Below, piece by piece: positions 1 to 8,634 of a stretch of DNA of 64,000 nucleotides; positions within the stretch are counted from its first letter, which is position 1, and the number at the start of each line of letters is the position of its first letter. Origin of the DNA: Pararhizobium capsulatum DSM 1112 (lineage in GTDB: Bacteria; Pseudomonadota; Alphaproteobacteria; Rhizobiales; Rhizobiaceae); NCBI RefSeq assembly GCF_030814475.1, contig NZ_JAUSVF010000001.1, forward strand, positions 3,664,001-3,728,000, read 5' to 3'. The notes under the pieces were generated by a model. It searched no databases. It saw nothing but the letters and a program-made list of their open reading frames with translations, and had not been told where the DNA came from. The translations under genes and the position numbers were made by a program.

Positions 1-751
1 GGAGCTTCAGCCCAGCCATCTGACCAACGACAGAGGTATTTCCGGCCGCCGCCAAGCCCAGCTTGCCGCAGCCGATAAACCCGCGCGAGGTCTCGACGCC
101 CATCACCACGCCATTTTCCCGGCGAATGCCCGTCACCTCGCAATGCTGGATGAGGTCGACACCGTGTCGATCGGCGCCGCGGGCAAAACCCCAGGCGACG
201 GCATCATGCCGCGCCGTGCCCGCCCGCTTCTGCAGCAGACCGCCCATGATCGGGAAACGCGCATGGTCGAAATTGAGGAAGGGCATCATCTTCTTCAGCG
301 TCTCGCGATCGAGAAGCTCGGCCGGGACGCCCTCCATCCACATGGCATTGCCACGCCGGATATGGGCGTCGCGATCGGCGTCATTGTGGAAGAGGTTGAT
401 GATGCCTCGTTGAGAAAGCATGACGTTGTAGTTGAGATCCTGCTCCAGCCCCTCCCAGAGCTTCAGCGAGAACTCGTAAAACGGCTCATTGCCGGGCAGC
501 AGATAGTTGGAGCGCACGATCGTCGTGTTGCGGCCGACATTGCCGGAGCCAAGATAGCCCTTTTCGAGCACGGCGATGTTCTTCACCCCGAATTCCTTGG
601 CGAGATAATAGGCCGTCGCCAACCCATGCCCGCCGCCGCCGACGATAATCACGTCGTAATGCGCTTTCGGCTGGGGCTCACGCCAGGCCGGCGTCCAGCC
701 CCGGTTGCCTTGAAATGCCTGCTTGATCAGGGCGAGTGCCGAATAGCGCAT
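1..751 (-). CDS. soxB: Sarcosine oxidase beta subunit (partial, C-terminus off window)
   Basis: The minus strand from an ATG at 749-751 is open for 250 codons to the window edge, so the C-terminal part is missing. An FAD-binding Rossmann motif lies at residues 34-50 (VIIVGGGGHGLATAYYL), preceded by the roughly 30-residue leader common in SoxB. A GSGNVGRNTTIVRSNYL stretch follows and is typical of the beta subunit of heterotetrameric sarcosine oxidase. That cytosolic enzyme demethylates sarcosine to glycine and passes the one-carbon unit to tetrahydrofolate. The other subunits (delta, alpha, gamma) would be expected just beyond position 1 and cannot be seen. A related glycine-oxidase-like amine oxidase is the main alternative. 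The family call is firm; the substrate is by homology. Confidence 0.85.
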   Translation of the reverse strand, partial: MRYSALALIKQAFQGNRGWTPAWREPQPKAHYDVIIVGGGGHGLATAYYLAKEFGVKNIAVLEKGYLGSGNVGRNTTIVRSNYLLPGNEPFYEFSLKLWEGLEQDLNYNVMLSQRGIINLFHNDADRDAHIRRGNAMWMEGVPAELLDRETLKKMMPFLNFDHARFPIMGGLLQKRAGTARHDAVAWGFARGADRHGVDLIQHCEVTGIRRENGVVMGVETSRGFIGCGKLGLAAAGNTSVVGQMAGLKL

Positions 752-1049
752 GCCGTTTACCGTTCCATGATTTTCCCGCCACATTGGCATATCAAGCGGT
801 GGGTGCAAGGTCAGATCGCGGCACGTTTGGCGATTCCTGCAGCGACCTTTTGTCCGTAGCGCGGGGGCAACACTCTCCGCTTTGTGTTGCGATGTCAGCC
901 ACAAATCCAAATTTCGACTAACCATTCCTAAGCATGCGGAATGACTGCATTAACGTCCGCGTGTATAGTGTTGCAGAGCAGGCAGATATTCTATAGGGCT
1001 CGCCGCCGCAAGAAATCACCGACGCACGCAAAAGGGGCACGAAGAGCAG

Positions 1050-1826
1050 ATGCTCGACATTCTGGAAGAGGCGGCCGTCGCGGCAGGCAAGGCGATCATC
1101 GACGTCTACAATGCCGGCCCCGACATTGCCTACAAATCGGACTGTTCCCCTGTGACCGATGCCGATGAAACGGCTGAGCGGATCATCCTCGATAAGCTGG
1201 TCGCCGCTTTCCCCGACATTCCTATCGTGGCCGAAGAATCGGTTGCAGCCGGCCATGTTCCAGACATTGACGGCAAGACCTTCTTTCTGGTCGATCCACT
1301 GGACGGAACCCGCGAATTCGTCAATCGTCATCACGACTTTACCGTCAACATCGCCCTGATCTCGAAGGGCGAACCGATCGCTGGTGTCGTCTATGCGCCG
1401 GCACTGGGCATCATCTATGCCGCAGATCACGGCAAGGCAAAGAAGTCGGTGGTTTCGGGCCTGACCAGCATTGGACGTCCGGTGGTGATTGGCTGTCGAA
1501 ACCGCGGCGACCGGATTGTCGCCCTGGCGAGCCGCTCCCACAACAGCGAGGAGACGGTTGCCTATCTCGCAGAACACGGCATCACGGATTACGAATCCGT
1601 CGGCTCCTCCCTGAAATTCTGTCTGCTTGCCGAGGGGCTGGCCGACATCTATCCGCGTCTCAGCCGCACCATGGAATGGGATACGGCAGCGGGCGATGCC
1701 GTTCTGCGCGCAGCCGGCGGCGAAACCGTGACCATGAATGGCGACCCCCTCACCTACGGCAAGCGCAATCAGGCGCATGATGCCGATTTCGCAAACCCGT
1801 TCTTCGTTTCCCGCGGCAGAAGCTGA
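1050..1826 (+). CDS. cysQ: 3'(2'),5'-bisphosphate nucleotidase CysQ
   Basis: This 258-residue inositol-monophosphatase-superfamily protein has the expected Mg-binding signatures: EE at 62-63, DPLDGT at 82-87, and a C-terminal WDTAAGDAVLRAAGG segment. CysQ proteins hydrolyse 3'-phosphoadenosine 5'-phosphate to AMP, removing a by-product of sulfate assimilation that inhibits sulfotransferases and exoribonucleases. The length fits CysQ (about 250). The start is placed where homologues begin, with a GAAGAG stretch upstream as a moderate ribosome-binding site. It is divergent from soxB across a 298-bp gap in which I see no other gene. A general inositol phosphatase is a less likely alternative. 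Confidence 0.9.
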   Translation: MLDILEEAAVAAGKAIIDVYNAGPDIAYKSDCSPVTDADETAERIILDKLVAAFPDIPIVAEESVAAGHVPDIDGKTFFLVDPLDGTREFVNRHHDFTVNIALISKGEPIAGVVYAPALGIIYAADHGKAKKSVVSGLTSIGRPVVIGCRNRGDRIVALASRSHNSEETVAYLAEHGITDYESVGSSLKFCLLAEGLADIYPRLSRTMEWDTAAGDAVLRAAGGETVTMNGDPLTYGKRNQAHDADFANPFFVSRGRS

Positions 1827-1947
1827 CAACATGCGAAGGCCGGGCATCGGTTCCCGGTTTTTTCGTTTTGTATCACGGCCCACAGTACCCGTTCGTCCCC
1901 GCCGTCGGTGTTCCCCTTAGGCTTCCCAAAACGCCAAGGAGAGCACC

Positions 1948-2976
1948 ATGAGCGAAACGACCGCCAATCTCGAAATGCCCTATATCCTGCCCTCGCAGGC
2001 CCAGAAGCATGTGACCCACAACGAAGCACTGCAGCGCCTCGATGCGATCACGCAACTCACGATCAAGGCCTCGCTTGCGGCGCCGCCGACAGGTCCGGAG
2101 GAAGGCGGATGCTATCTCGTTTCGACCGGGGCAAGCGGTGCCTTTTCCGGCAAGAGCGGCAAGCTGGCCTTTCGCCAGGATGGAAGCTGGATTTTCATCA
2201 CCCCGAAAGCGGGCTGGCACGCATGGTTCATCCAGGATGAGGCCTTGAAAATCCACGATGGCAGCTCCTTCGCGCACGACGCGATCGGCACCCCCGACTT
2301 TCTCGGCATCAACACGTCGGCCGACAGCACCAACCGTCTTGCCGTTGCGGCGGATGCGAGCCTGCTCACCCACGACGGAGGCGACCATCAGTTGAAGATC
2401 AACAAGGCGGCGGCTACCGATACGGCAAGCCTGCTGTTCCAGACCGGATGGTCCGGGCGCGCGGAGATGGGCCTTGCCGGAAACGACACCTTTTCCATCA
2501 AGGTCAGCGGCGACGGAACAACCTGGCAGGAAGCGCTTGATATCACCGCTGCCGGTCAGGTGCTGACGCCGAACCGTCCGCTTGCACGGGCGACCCGCGG
2601 CGGCGGCGTCATCACGCCTTCATCCGGCAGTCAGACGGGTTTCTCCACCTTCAGCATCAATCAGGGCGGCTCCAGCCTTGGCGCATCCGTTGCGGGCGGC
2701 GGCAACCGGCTCCTCATTCCGGTGACGGCAGCCTATCTCCTCTGCCTCGCCGTCGAGGCCAATCCGGCAGGCGCCTTCAGCGTCTCCGTCAAGTCCGGCG
2801 GCACGACCACAATAACAGGTATCAAGGACAATGATGCCGCAACGGCCAGCTACAATGGCGTGGCGGTCGGGCTCGCACTGCTTTCCGCTGGCGACTGGCT
2901 GACACTGGAGCATACGGGTTCCACGTCGATCGATTTTGGCGCGGGGAAGACGGAGCTCACGGTTATCATGATGTGA
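1948..2976 (+). CDS. DUF2793 domain-containing protein
   Basis: This 342-residue protein starts at an ATG with a strong AAGGAGAG ribosome-binding site. The N-terminal half (roughly residues 10-115) has the features of DUF2793: an early PSQAQKHVTHNEAL motif, GCYLV and a W-rich WIFITPKAGWHAWF segment. DUF2793 proteins occur in phage tail or fibre contexts and near gene transfer agent genes in alphaproteobacteria. The C-terminal half is rich in Gly, Ser and Thr, as in beta-structured fibre or coat-like domains. No head, tail or lysis genes surround it, so it may be a stand-alone surface or tail-like protein or a prophage relic. No signal peptide is evident. Function unknown. Confidence 0.75.
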   Translation: MSETTANLEMPYILPSQAQKHVTHNEALQRLDAITQLTIKASLAAPPTGPEEGGCYLVSTGASGAFSGKSGKLAFRQDGSWIFITPKAGWHAWFIQDEALKIHDGSSFAHDAIGTPDFLGINTSADSTNRLAVAADASLLTHDGGDHQLKINKAAATDTASLLFQTGWSGRAEMGLAGNDTFSIKVSGDGTTWQEALDITAAGQVLTPNRPLARATRGGGVITPSSGSQTGFSTFSINQGGSSLGASVAGGGNRLLIPVTAAYLLCLAVEANPAGAFSVSVKSGGTTTITGIKDNDAATASYNGVAVGLALLSAGDWLTLEHTGSTSIDFGAGKTELTVIMM

Positions 2977-3369
2977 TCAGACGCCGCTCTGCGGCGCCAT
3001 CGTCAGAAGATCACGCAGCATCTCTTCGTTGAACGGTTTTGGCAGGCGCGGATGACCACGCAACGACGGCGGAAAATCTGTATTGTCTTCATAGCCGCTG
3101 ACAAAACCGAATGGAGTTCCAAGCGTCACGAGCTTCGCTGCAAAATCGAAGCTCGTCTCGTGGCCAAGATCGACATCCAGCAAGGCGAAGTCGAACCTGT
3201 GCTCTGCAATCAAAGCGGTTGCCTGAGTCAGATTGATTGCAATTTCGACATGCTCGACCCCGAGTGTCTTCAGCATGTCTTCCGCATCGAGAGCGATGAG
3301 GAAATTATCTTCAAGCACAAGTACCCGCCTGGTCGACAAAGGAAATTGCGAATTCACCGTTTCATCCAA
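2977..3369 (-). CDS. Single-domain response regulator (FAT GUY-type receiver)
   Basis: This 130-residue protein is a lone CheY-like receiver with no output domain. The acidic pocket is at E20-D21, the phosphoacceptor is D65 within LLDVDLG, and the conserved Lys is in LPKPF near the C-terminus. The segment PFGFVSGYED resembles the PFxFATGY signature of FAT GUY receivers, which act with HWE/HisKA_2 kinases in the alphaproteobacterial general stress phosphorelay. That role is inferred from the motif only. No kinase, PhyR or EcfG homologue is in the window. The gene abuts the convergent DUF2793 gene with no gap and lies 133 bp downstream of a Crp/Fnr gene on the same strand. Confidence 0.85.
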   Translation of the reverse strand: MDETVNSQFPLSTRRVLVLEDNFLIALDAEDMLKTLGVEHVEIAINLTQATALIAEHRFDFALLDVDLGHETSFDFAAKLVTLGTPFGFVSGYEDNTDFPPSLRGHPRLPKPFNEEMLRDLLTMAPQSGV

Positions 3370-3502
3370 TTCTAGCTTCCGACCGTAGGCACTCCCTTCG
3401 ATTCGGACCCAGCGCCGAAACTATTCGACCGCCGACATCGTCCGCAATTAAATAAGACATACCGCGGAATTTTCCGACCGAGGCCGCGGCCTGATGGGCG
3501 GC

Positions 3503-4258
3503 TCAAACGAAAGGCCGCTCAATCTCCTGAATGCCCGACCATCCCGCAATCTGCGCCAGCCCTTTGTCATCGAGAATATCGCACCCTCTCTCCGCCCAGC
3601 GGATGAGTTTGCGGTCGGCAAGCTTGCGAAGCGTGCGGTTGGTGTGGACGATCGAAAGACCGAGCGTATCGGCGATATGTTGCTGGGTAATGGGAAGCGA
3701 AACACGCTGGCCTTCGAAAAGGCTGGTTGCTTCCGCGCGCCTGTAGAGGAAAGCAAGAAGATAGGCCGCTCGCTCCAGTGCGGAGCGCCGTCCCAGACTG
3801 AGCAGATTCTCGTCAAGGATGCGCTCTTCCTGCGCGGCGATCCAGGTCATGTCGTAGCCAAGTCCGGGATGATTGGCGAACAGCTTATGCAACTTGTCGC
3901 GCTCGAAGACGCAAAGCGTCACAGGAGAAAGCGCCTCCACCGAATGCTGCATCTCATGCATCAGTGTCCCCTGAAGGCCAATGAGATCGCCGGGCATCAT
4001 GTAGTTCAGGATCTGCCGGCGGCCGTCATCGAGCATCTTGTAACGGAAACCCCAGCCGGAAAGAACGGTGAAGAGATGGGCGCTGTTTGCCCCCTCGGAG
4101 AGGATTGTGGCGCCGGCATCGACCGCAAGCTCACCCATCTTGAAATGGGATACGAATTCCAGTTCCTCCGGCGTAAAATCACGAAAGTGATCAAGCGCCC
4201 GCAGGGGACATTGCTGGCAGGGTGTCTGTTTACTTTGCCTTTTTTTGAATGTGGCCAT
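3503..4258 (-). CDS. Crp/Fnr family transcriptional regulator
   Basis: This 251-residue regulator has a cyclic-nucleotide-binding-like beta-barrel in the N-terminal two thirds and a C-terminal Crp-type winged helix (ITQQHIADTLGLSIVHTNRT). The N-terminus carries C14-x2-C17 in a CQQCPLR motif, a form seen in many rhizobial Crp/Fnr proteins. A full set of four Fnr iron-sulfur ligands is not evident, so oxygen sensing is not established. An AAGG stretch upstream of the ATG serves as ribosome-binding site. It is divergent from the SDR gene, and the shared 176-bp region carries a 24-bp dyad that could be its operator. Confidence 0.88.
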   Translation of the reverse strand: MATFKKRQSKQTPCQQCPLRALDHFRDFTPEELEFVSHFKMGELAVDAGATILSEGANSAHLFTVLSGWGFRYKMLDDGRRQILNYMMPGDLIGLQGTLMHEMQHSVEALSPVTLCVFERDKLHKLFANHPGLGYDMTWIAAQEERILDENLLSLGRRSALERAAYLLAFLYRRAEATSLFEGQRVSLPITQQHIADTLGLSIVHTNRTLRKLADRKLIRWAERGCDILDDKGLAQIAGWSGIQEIERPFV

Positions 4259-4346
4259 TCAGGAACCTTGCTATGAAACTGACGCCCAGCGCTTTCGCGG
4301 GGCCGCCCAGCCAGCACAATTAGCGCTGCCGGCCATTTCGGCAAGC

Positions 4347-4370
4347 GGTTTCGAATCGCGCTTCGAAACC
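4347..4370. promoter_or_regulatory. 24-bp inverted repeat in a divergent promoter region
   Basis: GGTTTCGAA at 4347-4355 and TTCGAAACC at 4362-4370 form a perfect 9-bp dyad around a 6-bp spacer. It lies between the divergent Crp/Fnr and SDR genes. It does not match the classical FNR/FixK box (TTGAT-N4-ATCAA), so another regulator could be the binder. Function is inferred from position and symmetry only. Confidence 0.4.
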
Positions 4371-4446
4371 AGGGATAGATGGTAGACTTCGCCGAGACGG
4401 GGCCGTAGGTTCTCCACCGCCTCGCAACCTTGCTATGGATACCACC

Positions 4447-5307
4447 ATGACCCATCCCGCTTTCGCTCAAAAGCACGTCGCCGTTGTCACCGGAGCCGCG
4501 TCCGGCATCGGTCTCGCTGCCGCCAAACGCTTCGCTGGACTTGGTATGAACGTGGTTCTGGCAGACCTTGCCGGAGAGAAACTCAATGCAGCCGCACGCG
4601 AGGTGGCGGATGTATCAGCCGAGGGTGGCAACGCCGTTCTCTCAGTCGCGACCGACGTATCGAACCTTGCCTCGCTTCAGGCACTGGAAGACGCGGCGCG
4701 CGATCGTTTCGGTGCCGTACATGTGCTGATGAACAATGCCGGCATCCAGCCGGGCAGCGCCATGTTCGGCCCGCTCGGCAGCTGGGAAAGCACGCTTGCC
4801 GTCAACATGTGGGGCGTCATCAACGGATCGCGGGTCTTTGCGCCCGGCATGATCACCGATGGCGGACCGGGGCTGATTATCAACACCGGCTCGAAACAGG
4901 GCATCACCACCCCGCCCGGCGACCCCGCTTATAATGTCTCCAAGACCGGCGTCAAAGCCTTCACCGAGGCGCTGGAGCATGAGCTGCGCAATACCGAAAA
5001 CTGCAAGGTGAGCGCTCACCTGCTGATCCCGGGCTTCGTCTATACCGGACTGACGGCGGGCAACCGTACGGAAAAGCCGGCCGGCGCCTGGACCTCGGAA
5101 GAGACCGTCGACTTCATGTTTTCCAGTCTCGAAAAGGGCGACTTCTACATCCTCTGCCCGGACAATGATGTTGATCGCGCGACCGACGAGGTCCGCATTC
5201 TCTGGGCCGCCGGCGATATCGTCGAAAACCGGCCGCCGCTGTCGCGCTGGCACAAGGATTATGCCGAAGCCTTCAAGACGCATCTCACTGAAAGCCTGAA
5301 GCGCTGA
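4447..5307 (+). CDS. SDR family NAD(P)-dependent oxidoreductase
   Basis: This classical short-chain dehydrogenase is about 286 residues long. It has the TGAASGIG dinucleotide-binding motif at the N-terminus, an NNAG motif (MNNAGIQ), a catalytic serine region (INTGSKQG) and a YNVSK catalytic Tyr/Lys pair. Two start codons compete: ATG at 4435 (four residues longer) and ATG at 4447. Neither has a strong ribosome-binding site; 4447 is preferred because GGAT lies 6-9 nt upstream. The C-terminal part is longer than in FabG-like enzymes. Substrate unknown. It lies just upstream of the VOC-hydrolase fusion and may be cotranscribed with it (119-bp gap). Confidence 0.85.
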   Translation: MTHPAFAQKHVAVVTGAASGIGLAAAKRFAGLGMNVVLADLAGEKLNAAAREVADVSAEGGNAVLSVATDVSNLASLQALEDAARDRFGAVHVLMNNAGIQPGSAMFGPLGSWESTLAVNMWGVINGSRVFAPGMITDGGPGLIINTGSKQGITTPPGDPAYNVSKTGVKAFTEALEHELRNTENCKVSAHLLIPGFVYTGLTAGNRTEKPAGAWTSEETVDFMFSSLEKGDFYILCPDNDVDRATDEVRILWAAGDIVENRPPLSRWHKDYAEAFKTHLTESLKR

Positions 5308-5426
5308 GCGACTTTCGAGGTTGCGGAGGAACCTTCTATCCGCAACGATTTGAACGGCGATAAAGAGCATACGCAAAGGCAGCGGAAATGCTCCAGGCAA
5401 CCGAAATTTCAGACAGGCAGGCCCCG

Positions 5427-6977
5427 ATGACCAGCGGCATCCACCACATCACCCTGATTGCCCGCAAGGTGCAGGCCAACGTCGATTTCTATGTCGGCTT
5501 TCTCGGGCTGAAACTGGTCAAGCGAACGGCCGGTTTCGAGGATGCGGCCCAGCTTCACCTGTTCTACGGCGATGCCATCGGCTCTCCCGGTTCGCTCGTC
5601 TCGTTTCTAGTCTGGGAAGACGGCGCACAGGGCCGTGTCGGTCATGGACAGCCGAGTGAGATCGCCTTTGCAATCCCGTCCGAAAGCATCGGCTTCTGGC
5701 TGACGCGCGCGCTCCGCTTCGGTATCGCGACAAGTGGCCCCGCCCAGGAATTCGGCGAGCCGGTCATTCGGCTGAAAGACCCCGACGGCGTCATCGTCAA
5801 GCTGGTCGGAACCGACGTCTTCTCATCGAAGCATGTCTTCGACAATGGTGAGGTTCCAAAGTCCGACGCCATTCGCAGGCTGCGCGGGGCAACTATCCTG
5901 ACCGAGAAGCCCTCGGAAACGACCGAGGTCATCACCCGCCACTTCGGCTACCGCGAACTCGCAGCAACCGACGCCATCCAGCGGCTCGTTTCCGATAGCG
6001 GCGATATCATCGACGTGCGCAATGCCGGCGGCTTCTGGACGGCTGCACCCGGCACGGGAACGATCGATCACATCGCCTTCCGCGCCGTCGACAAGGCAGA
6101 GGTCAAGGCACTCAAAGATACGCTCGCGGCGGAAGGCGACGACCAGACCGCCGTTCACGACCGCAAGTATTTCTTCTCGCTCTACATGCGCGAGCCTGGC
6201 GGCACATTGTTCGAATTCGCAACCGATGCACCCGGCATGGCCGTGGATGAGGAAACACTCGGCAGCCACCTCTTCATCCCCGCCCATTTCACCGGCGACC
6301 GGGAAGCGATGACGGTGATGCTGCCGCAATTCGCTTTGCCCGGCGAAGAACGCTTTGCCGCGCGCGAGCTGCCCTTCGTGCACCGGCTGAACCAGCCCGA
6401 CGAACCGGATGGCAGCACGCTTATTCTCCTCCATGGCAGCGGCGCCAGCGAAACCAGCCTGCTACCGCTTGGCCGCAAGGCCGCACCGCATTCGCTGCTC
6501 TTCAGCCTGCGCGGGCGCAGCACCGAAGAAGGTGCGCCACGCTTCTTCCGCCGCCTCACGCCCTTTACCTTCGATCAGGCCGACATCGCCTCGGAGACCG
6601 AAGCCTTTGCCGCGACGATGGAAGATGCTGACGTCGGCTACGGCCTCGACGCTGCCCGCATGACCTTCCTCGGCTATTCCAACGGCGCCAACATGATCAC
6701 GGCCACCATGCTGCTGCAGCCGGGTTTCATTCGCCGTGCAATCCTGCTGCGCGCTATGAACCCCCTGACGAAACTTCCCGATGTCGATCTTTCCGGCATC
6801 GAGGTCCTTATCGTGACGGGCGCGACAGACCCATATGCACCACATGCGCCGGCACTCGAAAATCTGCTACTGGAACGCGGGGCGACGGTCGAGGCGATCA
6901 CCATATCCGCGGGCCACGAGATCGGGGACGCCGACGCGAAGATCGCCGCGGAGTGGTTGTCATCACGAAACGGCTGA
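5427..6977 (+). CDS. VOC dioxygenase (MhqO-like) fused to alpha/beta hydrolase (MhqD-like)
   Basis: This 516-residue two-part protein has two VOC (glyoxalase/dioxygenase fold) modules in residues 1-290, with metal-ligand candidates His6/His7 (GIHHIT), His215 (IDHIAF) and Glu263 (FEFATD). They are followed by an alpha/beta hydrolase of the phospholipase/carboxylesterase type from about 325 to 516, with nucleophile Ser418 in GYSNG, Asp468 in GATDPY and His497 in AGHEIG. Bacillus subtilis encodes the two activities as separate genes of the MhqR quinone-detoxification regulon (mhqO, mhqD). The start at 5427 places the VOC strand at the N-terminus as in relatives; an upstream ATG at 5388 would add 13 residues. 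The role in ring cleavage or hydrolysis of quinone-derived compounds is inferred. Confidence 0.85.
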   Translation: MTSGIHHITLIARKVQANVDFYVGFLGLKLVKRTAGFEDAAQLHLFYGDAIGSPGSLVSFLVWEDGAQGRVGHGQPSEIAFAIPSESIGFWLTRALRFGIATSGPAQEFGEPVIRLKDPDGVIVKLVGTDVFSSKHVFDNGEVPKSDAIRRLRGATILTEKPSETTEVITRHFGYRELAATDAIQRLVSDSGDIIDVRNAGGFWTAAPGTGTIDHIAFRAVDKAEVKALKDTLAAEGDDQTAVHDRKYFFSLYMREPGGTLFEFATDAPGMAVDEETLGSHLFIPAHFTGDREAMTVMLPQFALPGEERFAARELPFVHRLNQPDEPDGSTLILLHGSGASETSLLPLGRKAAPHSLLFSLRGRSTEEGAPRFFRRLTPFTFDQADIASETEAFAATMEDADVGYGLDAARMTFLGYSNGANMITATMLLQPGFIRRAILLRAMNPLTKLPDVDLSGIEVLIVTGATDPYAPHAPALENLLLERGATVEAITISAGHEIGDADAKIAAEWLSSRNG

Positions 6978-6986
6978 CGAAGAGCG

Positions 6987-7547
6987 CTACCGCTCCTTCG
7001 TCTCCATCACGTATTCAGCGAAGGCCTCGACAAAGGCCTTCAGCCTGATCTTGGCTTCCTCGTCGGTTAATTTACCGTCCTTGTCGAACAGCGAGCCAGC
7101 CTTCGGCAGCATCAGCCGCTTGCCGGCCCAAAGGTCTGCTCCCAGCGTGCGAAACACCGGAAGCCAGGCATTCTGGCTCAGCAGCGTGCCGAACGGACCG
7201 GGCGAGGTACCCACAAGCGCGAAGGCCTTGCCGGCGAAAACGTTGGGCGCGCCCGTCATTGACGAACTCGCCCAATCGATCGCATTCTTGAAAACGCCGG
7301 GCATGGAATTGTTGTATTCGGGGGTGAAGAGAATGACACCATCCGCATCAGCGATCTGGTCCTTCAAGAGCTGTACCGGCGCCGGCACGCCCTCGCGCTC
7401 GATGTCGGCATTGTAGAGTGGGATGCCCTCGATCGTGCCGGCCGTGAAGCGGACATCGGTCAATCGAAGCTCCAACGCCGCATGGAGCAGCGCCTTGTTG
7501 AAGGAGCCCTTGCGCAGACTTCCGGAAATGCCGAGCAGCTTGATCAT
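6987..7547 (-). CDS. NADPH-dependent FMN reductase (azo/chromate reductase-like)
   Basis: This 186-residue flavodoxin-fold reductase carries the FMN phosphate loop GSLRKGSFN near the N-terminus and the PEYNNSMPGVFKNAIDW motif in the middle, both typical of the NADPH:FMN/quinone reductase family (ChrR, YieF, AzoR-like). Such soluble enzymes reduce quinones by two electrons, and also azo dyes or chromate. The stop lies 9 bp from the stop of the convergent VOC-hydrolase fusion. Linkage to two MhqO-like genes fits a quinone/electrophile detoxification role, which is an inference. Confidence 0.88.
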   Translation of the reverse strand: MIKLLGISGSLRKGSFNKALLHAALELRLTDVRFTAGTIEGIPLYNADIEREGVPAPVQLLKDQIADADGVILFTPEYNNSMPGVFKNAIDWASSSMTGAPNVFAGKAFALVGTSPGPFGTLLSQNAWLPVFRTLGADLWAGKRLMLPKAGSLFDKDGKLTDEEAKIRLKAFVEAFAEYVMETKER

Positions 7548-7605
7548 CGTGTCATCCTTTTCGCGATGGAGAGGATGATGGTGCTTGATGCCAAAAAGTC
7601 GAGAT

Positions 7606-7631
7606 GGAAAGCCGGATTATCCCGGCTTTCC
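7606..7631 (-). terminator. Probable intrinsic terminator after the VOC gene
   Basis: GGAAAGCCGG (7606-7615) pairs perfectly with CCGGCTTTCC (7622-7631) around a 6-base loop. On the minus strand the hairpin follows the VOC stop codon by about 10 bases and is followed within a few bases by a run of five T. It would separate the VOC gene from the downstream FMN reductase. Confidence 0.55.
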
Positions 7632-7641
7632 TGTTGCAGCT

Positions 7642-8610
7642 TCAGACGAGTGGCTTCAGCCGTGCCTCGATCTGCGCACGGCGATCTTCCAGGAACGGCG
7701 GCAGCGAAAGCCCCTCGCCCAGTGTTTCCAACGGTTCATCGACAGCAAAGCCCGGCCCGTCAGTGGCGATCTCGAACAGGATGCCGTTCGGCTCGCGGAA
7801 ATAGAGCGAGCGGAAATAGAAACGCTCGACTTCGCCGCTCGACGGCAGATGGAAGCTTTCGAGCCGCGCCGTCCATTCATGCAGAGCGCTCTCGTCCGGT
7901 GCGCGGAAGGCGACGTGGTGCACGGCACCGGCGCCCTGCCGCGCTGGAGAAAGCCGCGGCTGGACGGCGACATGAAGTTCGGCGGCCGGACCACCCTCGC
8001 CCATGCGGAAGACATGCACCGTTCCCTCGCCATCCGGCGAAGGGTAGCGACGGTCTTCCACCATGTTCATCACATGGCTCAGGATCAGTTCCGTGTTGGT
8101 GATATCGGGCACGCTCATGACGATCGGCCCGAGGCCCTTGATCTGGTGCTCGGACGGAACCGGGCTCTTCTCCCACGGATGGGAAGGCGCCAGACCGCCG
8201 TCGTCGATCAGGCGGAATCTCTGACCTTCGCTGTCCTCGAAGGCCAGCGAGGCACGGCCATCAACCTCGGCGACGTCGCCGGACGTAACCTTAAGTTCAT
8301 CGAAGCGAGCCTTCCACCAGACGACGCTGTCGCGACTACCGACCCGAAGGCTCGTCGCGATAACGCTGTGGGTGCCGCGCGTCTCGCGGGCAACCGGCCA
8401 ATCGAAGAAGGTCAGGTCCGTGCCGGGCGTCGCCAGACCATCGGCGTAGAACAGATGGTAGGCGGTCGTATCGTCCTGGTTGACGGTCTTCTTGACCAGC
8501 CGCATGCCGAGAACCTGCGTGTAGAAGCGCAGATTTTCCGGCGCATTGGCGGTGATCGCCGTCAGGTGATGAATTCCAGTCAGTTGCAGACTGGTCGGTT
8601 GCAGGCTCAT
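7642..8610 (-). CDS. Ring-cleaving VOC family dioxygenase (MhqO-like)
   Basis: This 322-residue protein is made of two VOC modules. Metal-ligand candidates are in GIHHLT near the N-terminus, VHHVAF in the second module and the Glu of LFEIATD. The pattern IHHLTx[20 protein letters not shown] and HLFYAD matches the MhqO/YkcA/LinE-like ring-cleaving dioxygenases, which act on hydroquinones or catechols using Fe(II). It is a paralogue of the N-terminal half of the nearby fusion protein but lacks the hydrolase domain. It has its own 142-bp upstream region containing two short dyads. The substrate is not known. Confidence 0.87.
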   Translation of the reverse strand: MSLQPTSLQLTGIHHLTAITANAPENLRFYTQVLGMRLVKKTVNQDDTTAYHLFYADGLATPGTDLTFFDWPVARETRGTHSVIATSLRVGSRDSVVWWKARFDELKVTSGDVAEVDGRASLAFEDSEGQRFRLIDDGGLAPSHPWEKSPVPSEHQIKGLGPIVMSVPDITNTELILSHVMNMVEDRRYPSPDGEGTVHVFRMGEGGPAAELHVAVQPRLSPARQGAGAVHHVAFRAPDESALHEWTARLESFHLPSSGEVERFYFRSLYFREPNGILFEIATDGPGFAVDEPLETLGEGLSLPPFLEDRRAQIEARLKPLV

Positions 8611-8634
8611 GGCCGCCTCCCTTTCAAGGTTTAC

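Noticed and set aside
918..1883. 321-codon minus-strand open frame over cysQ
   Set aside because: The cysQ frame has all metal-binding motifs; the antisense frame has none.
1948..2976. Prophage or gene transfer agent cluster suggested by DUF2793
   Set aside because: No head, tail, integrase or lysis genes lie within several kb on either side.
3503..4258. Oxygen-sensing Fnr with an iron-sulfur cluster
   Set aside because: Only two N-terminal Cys are arranged in a cluster-like motif; the full set of ligands is not evident, so the call is kept at Crp/Fnr family.
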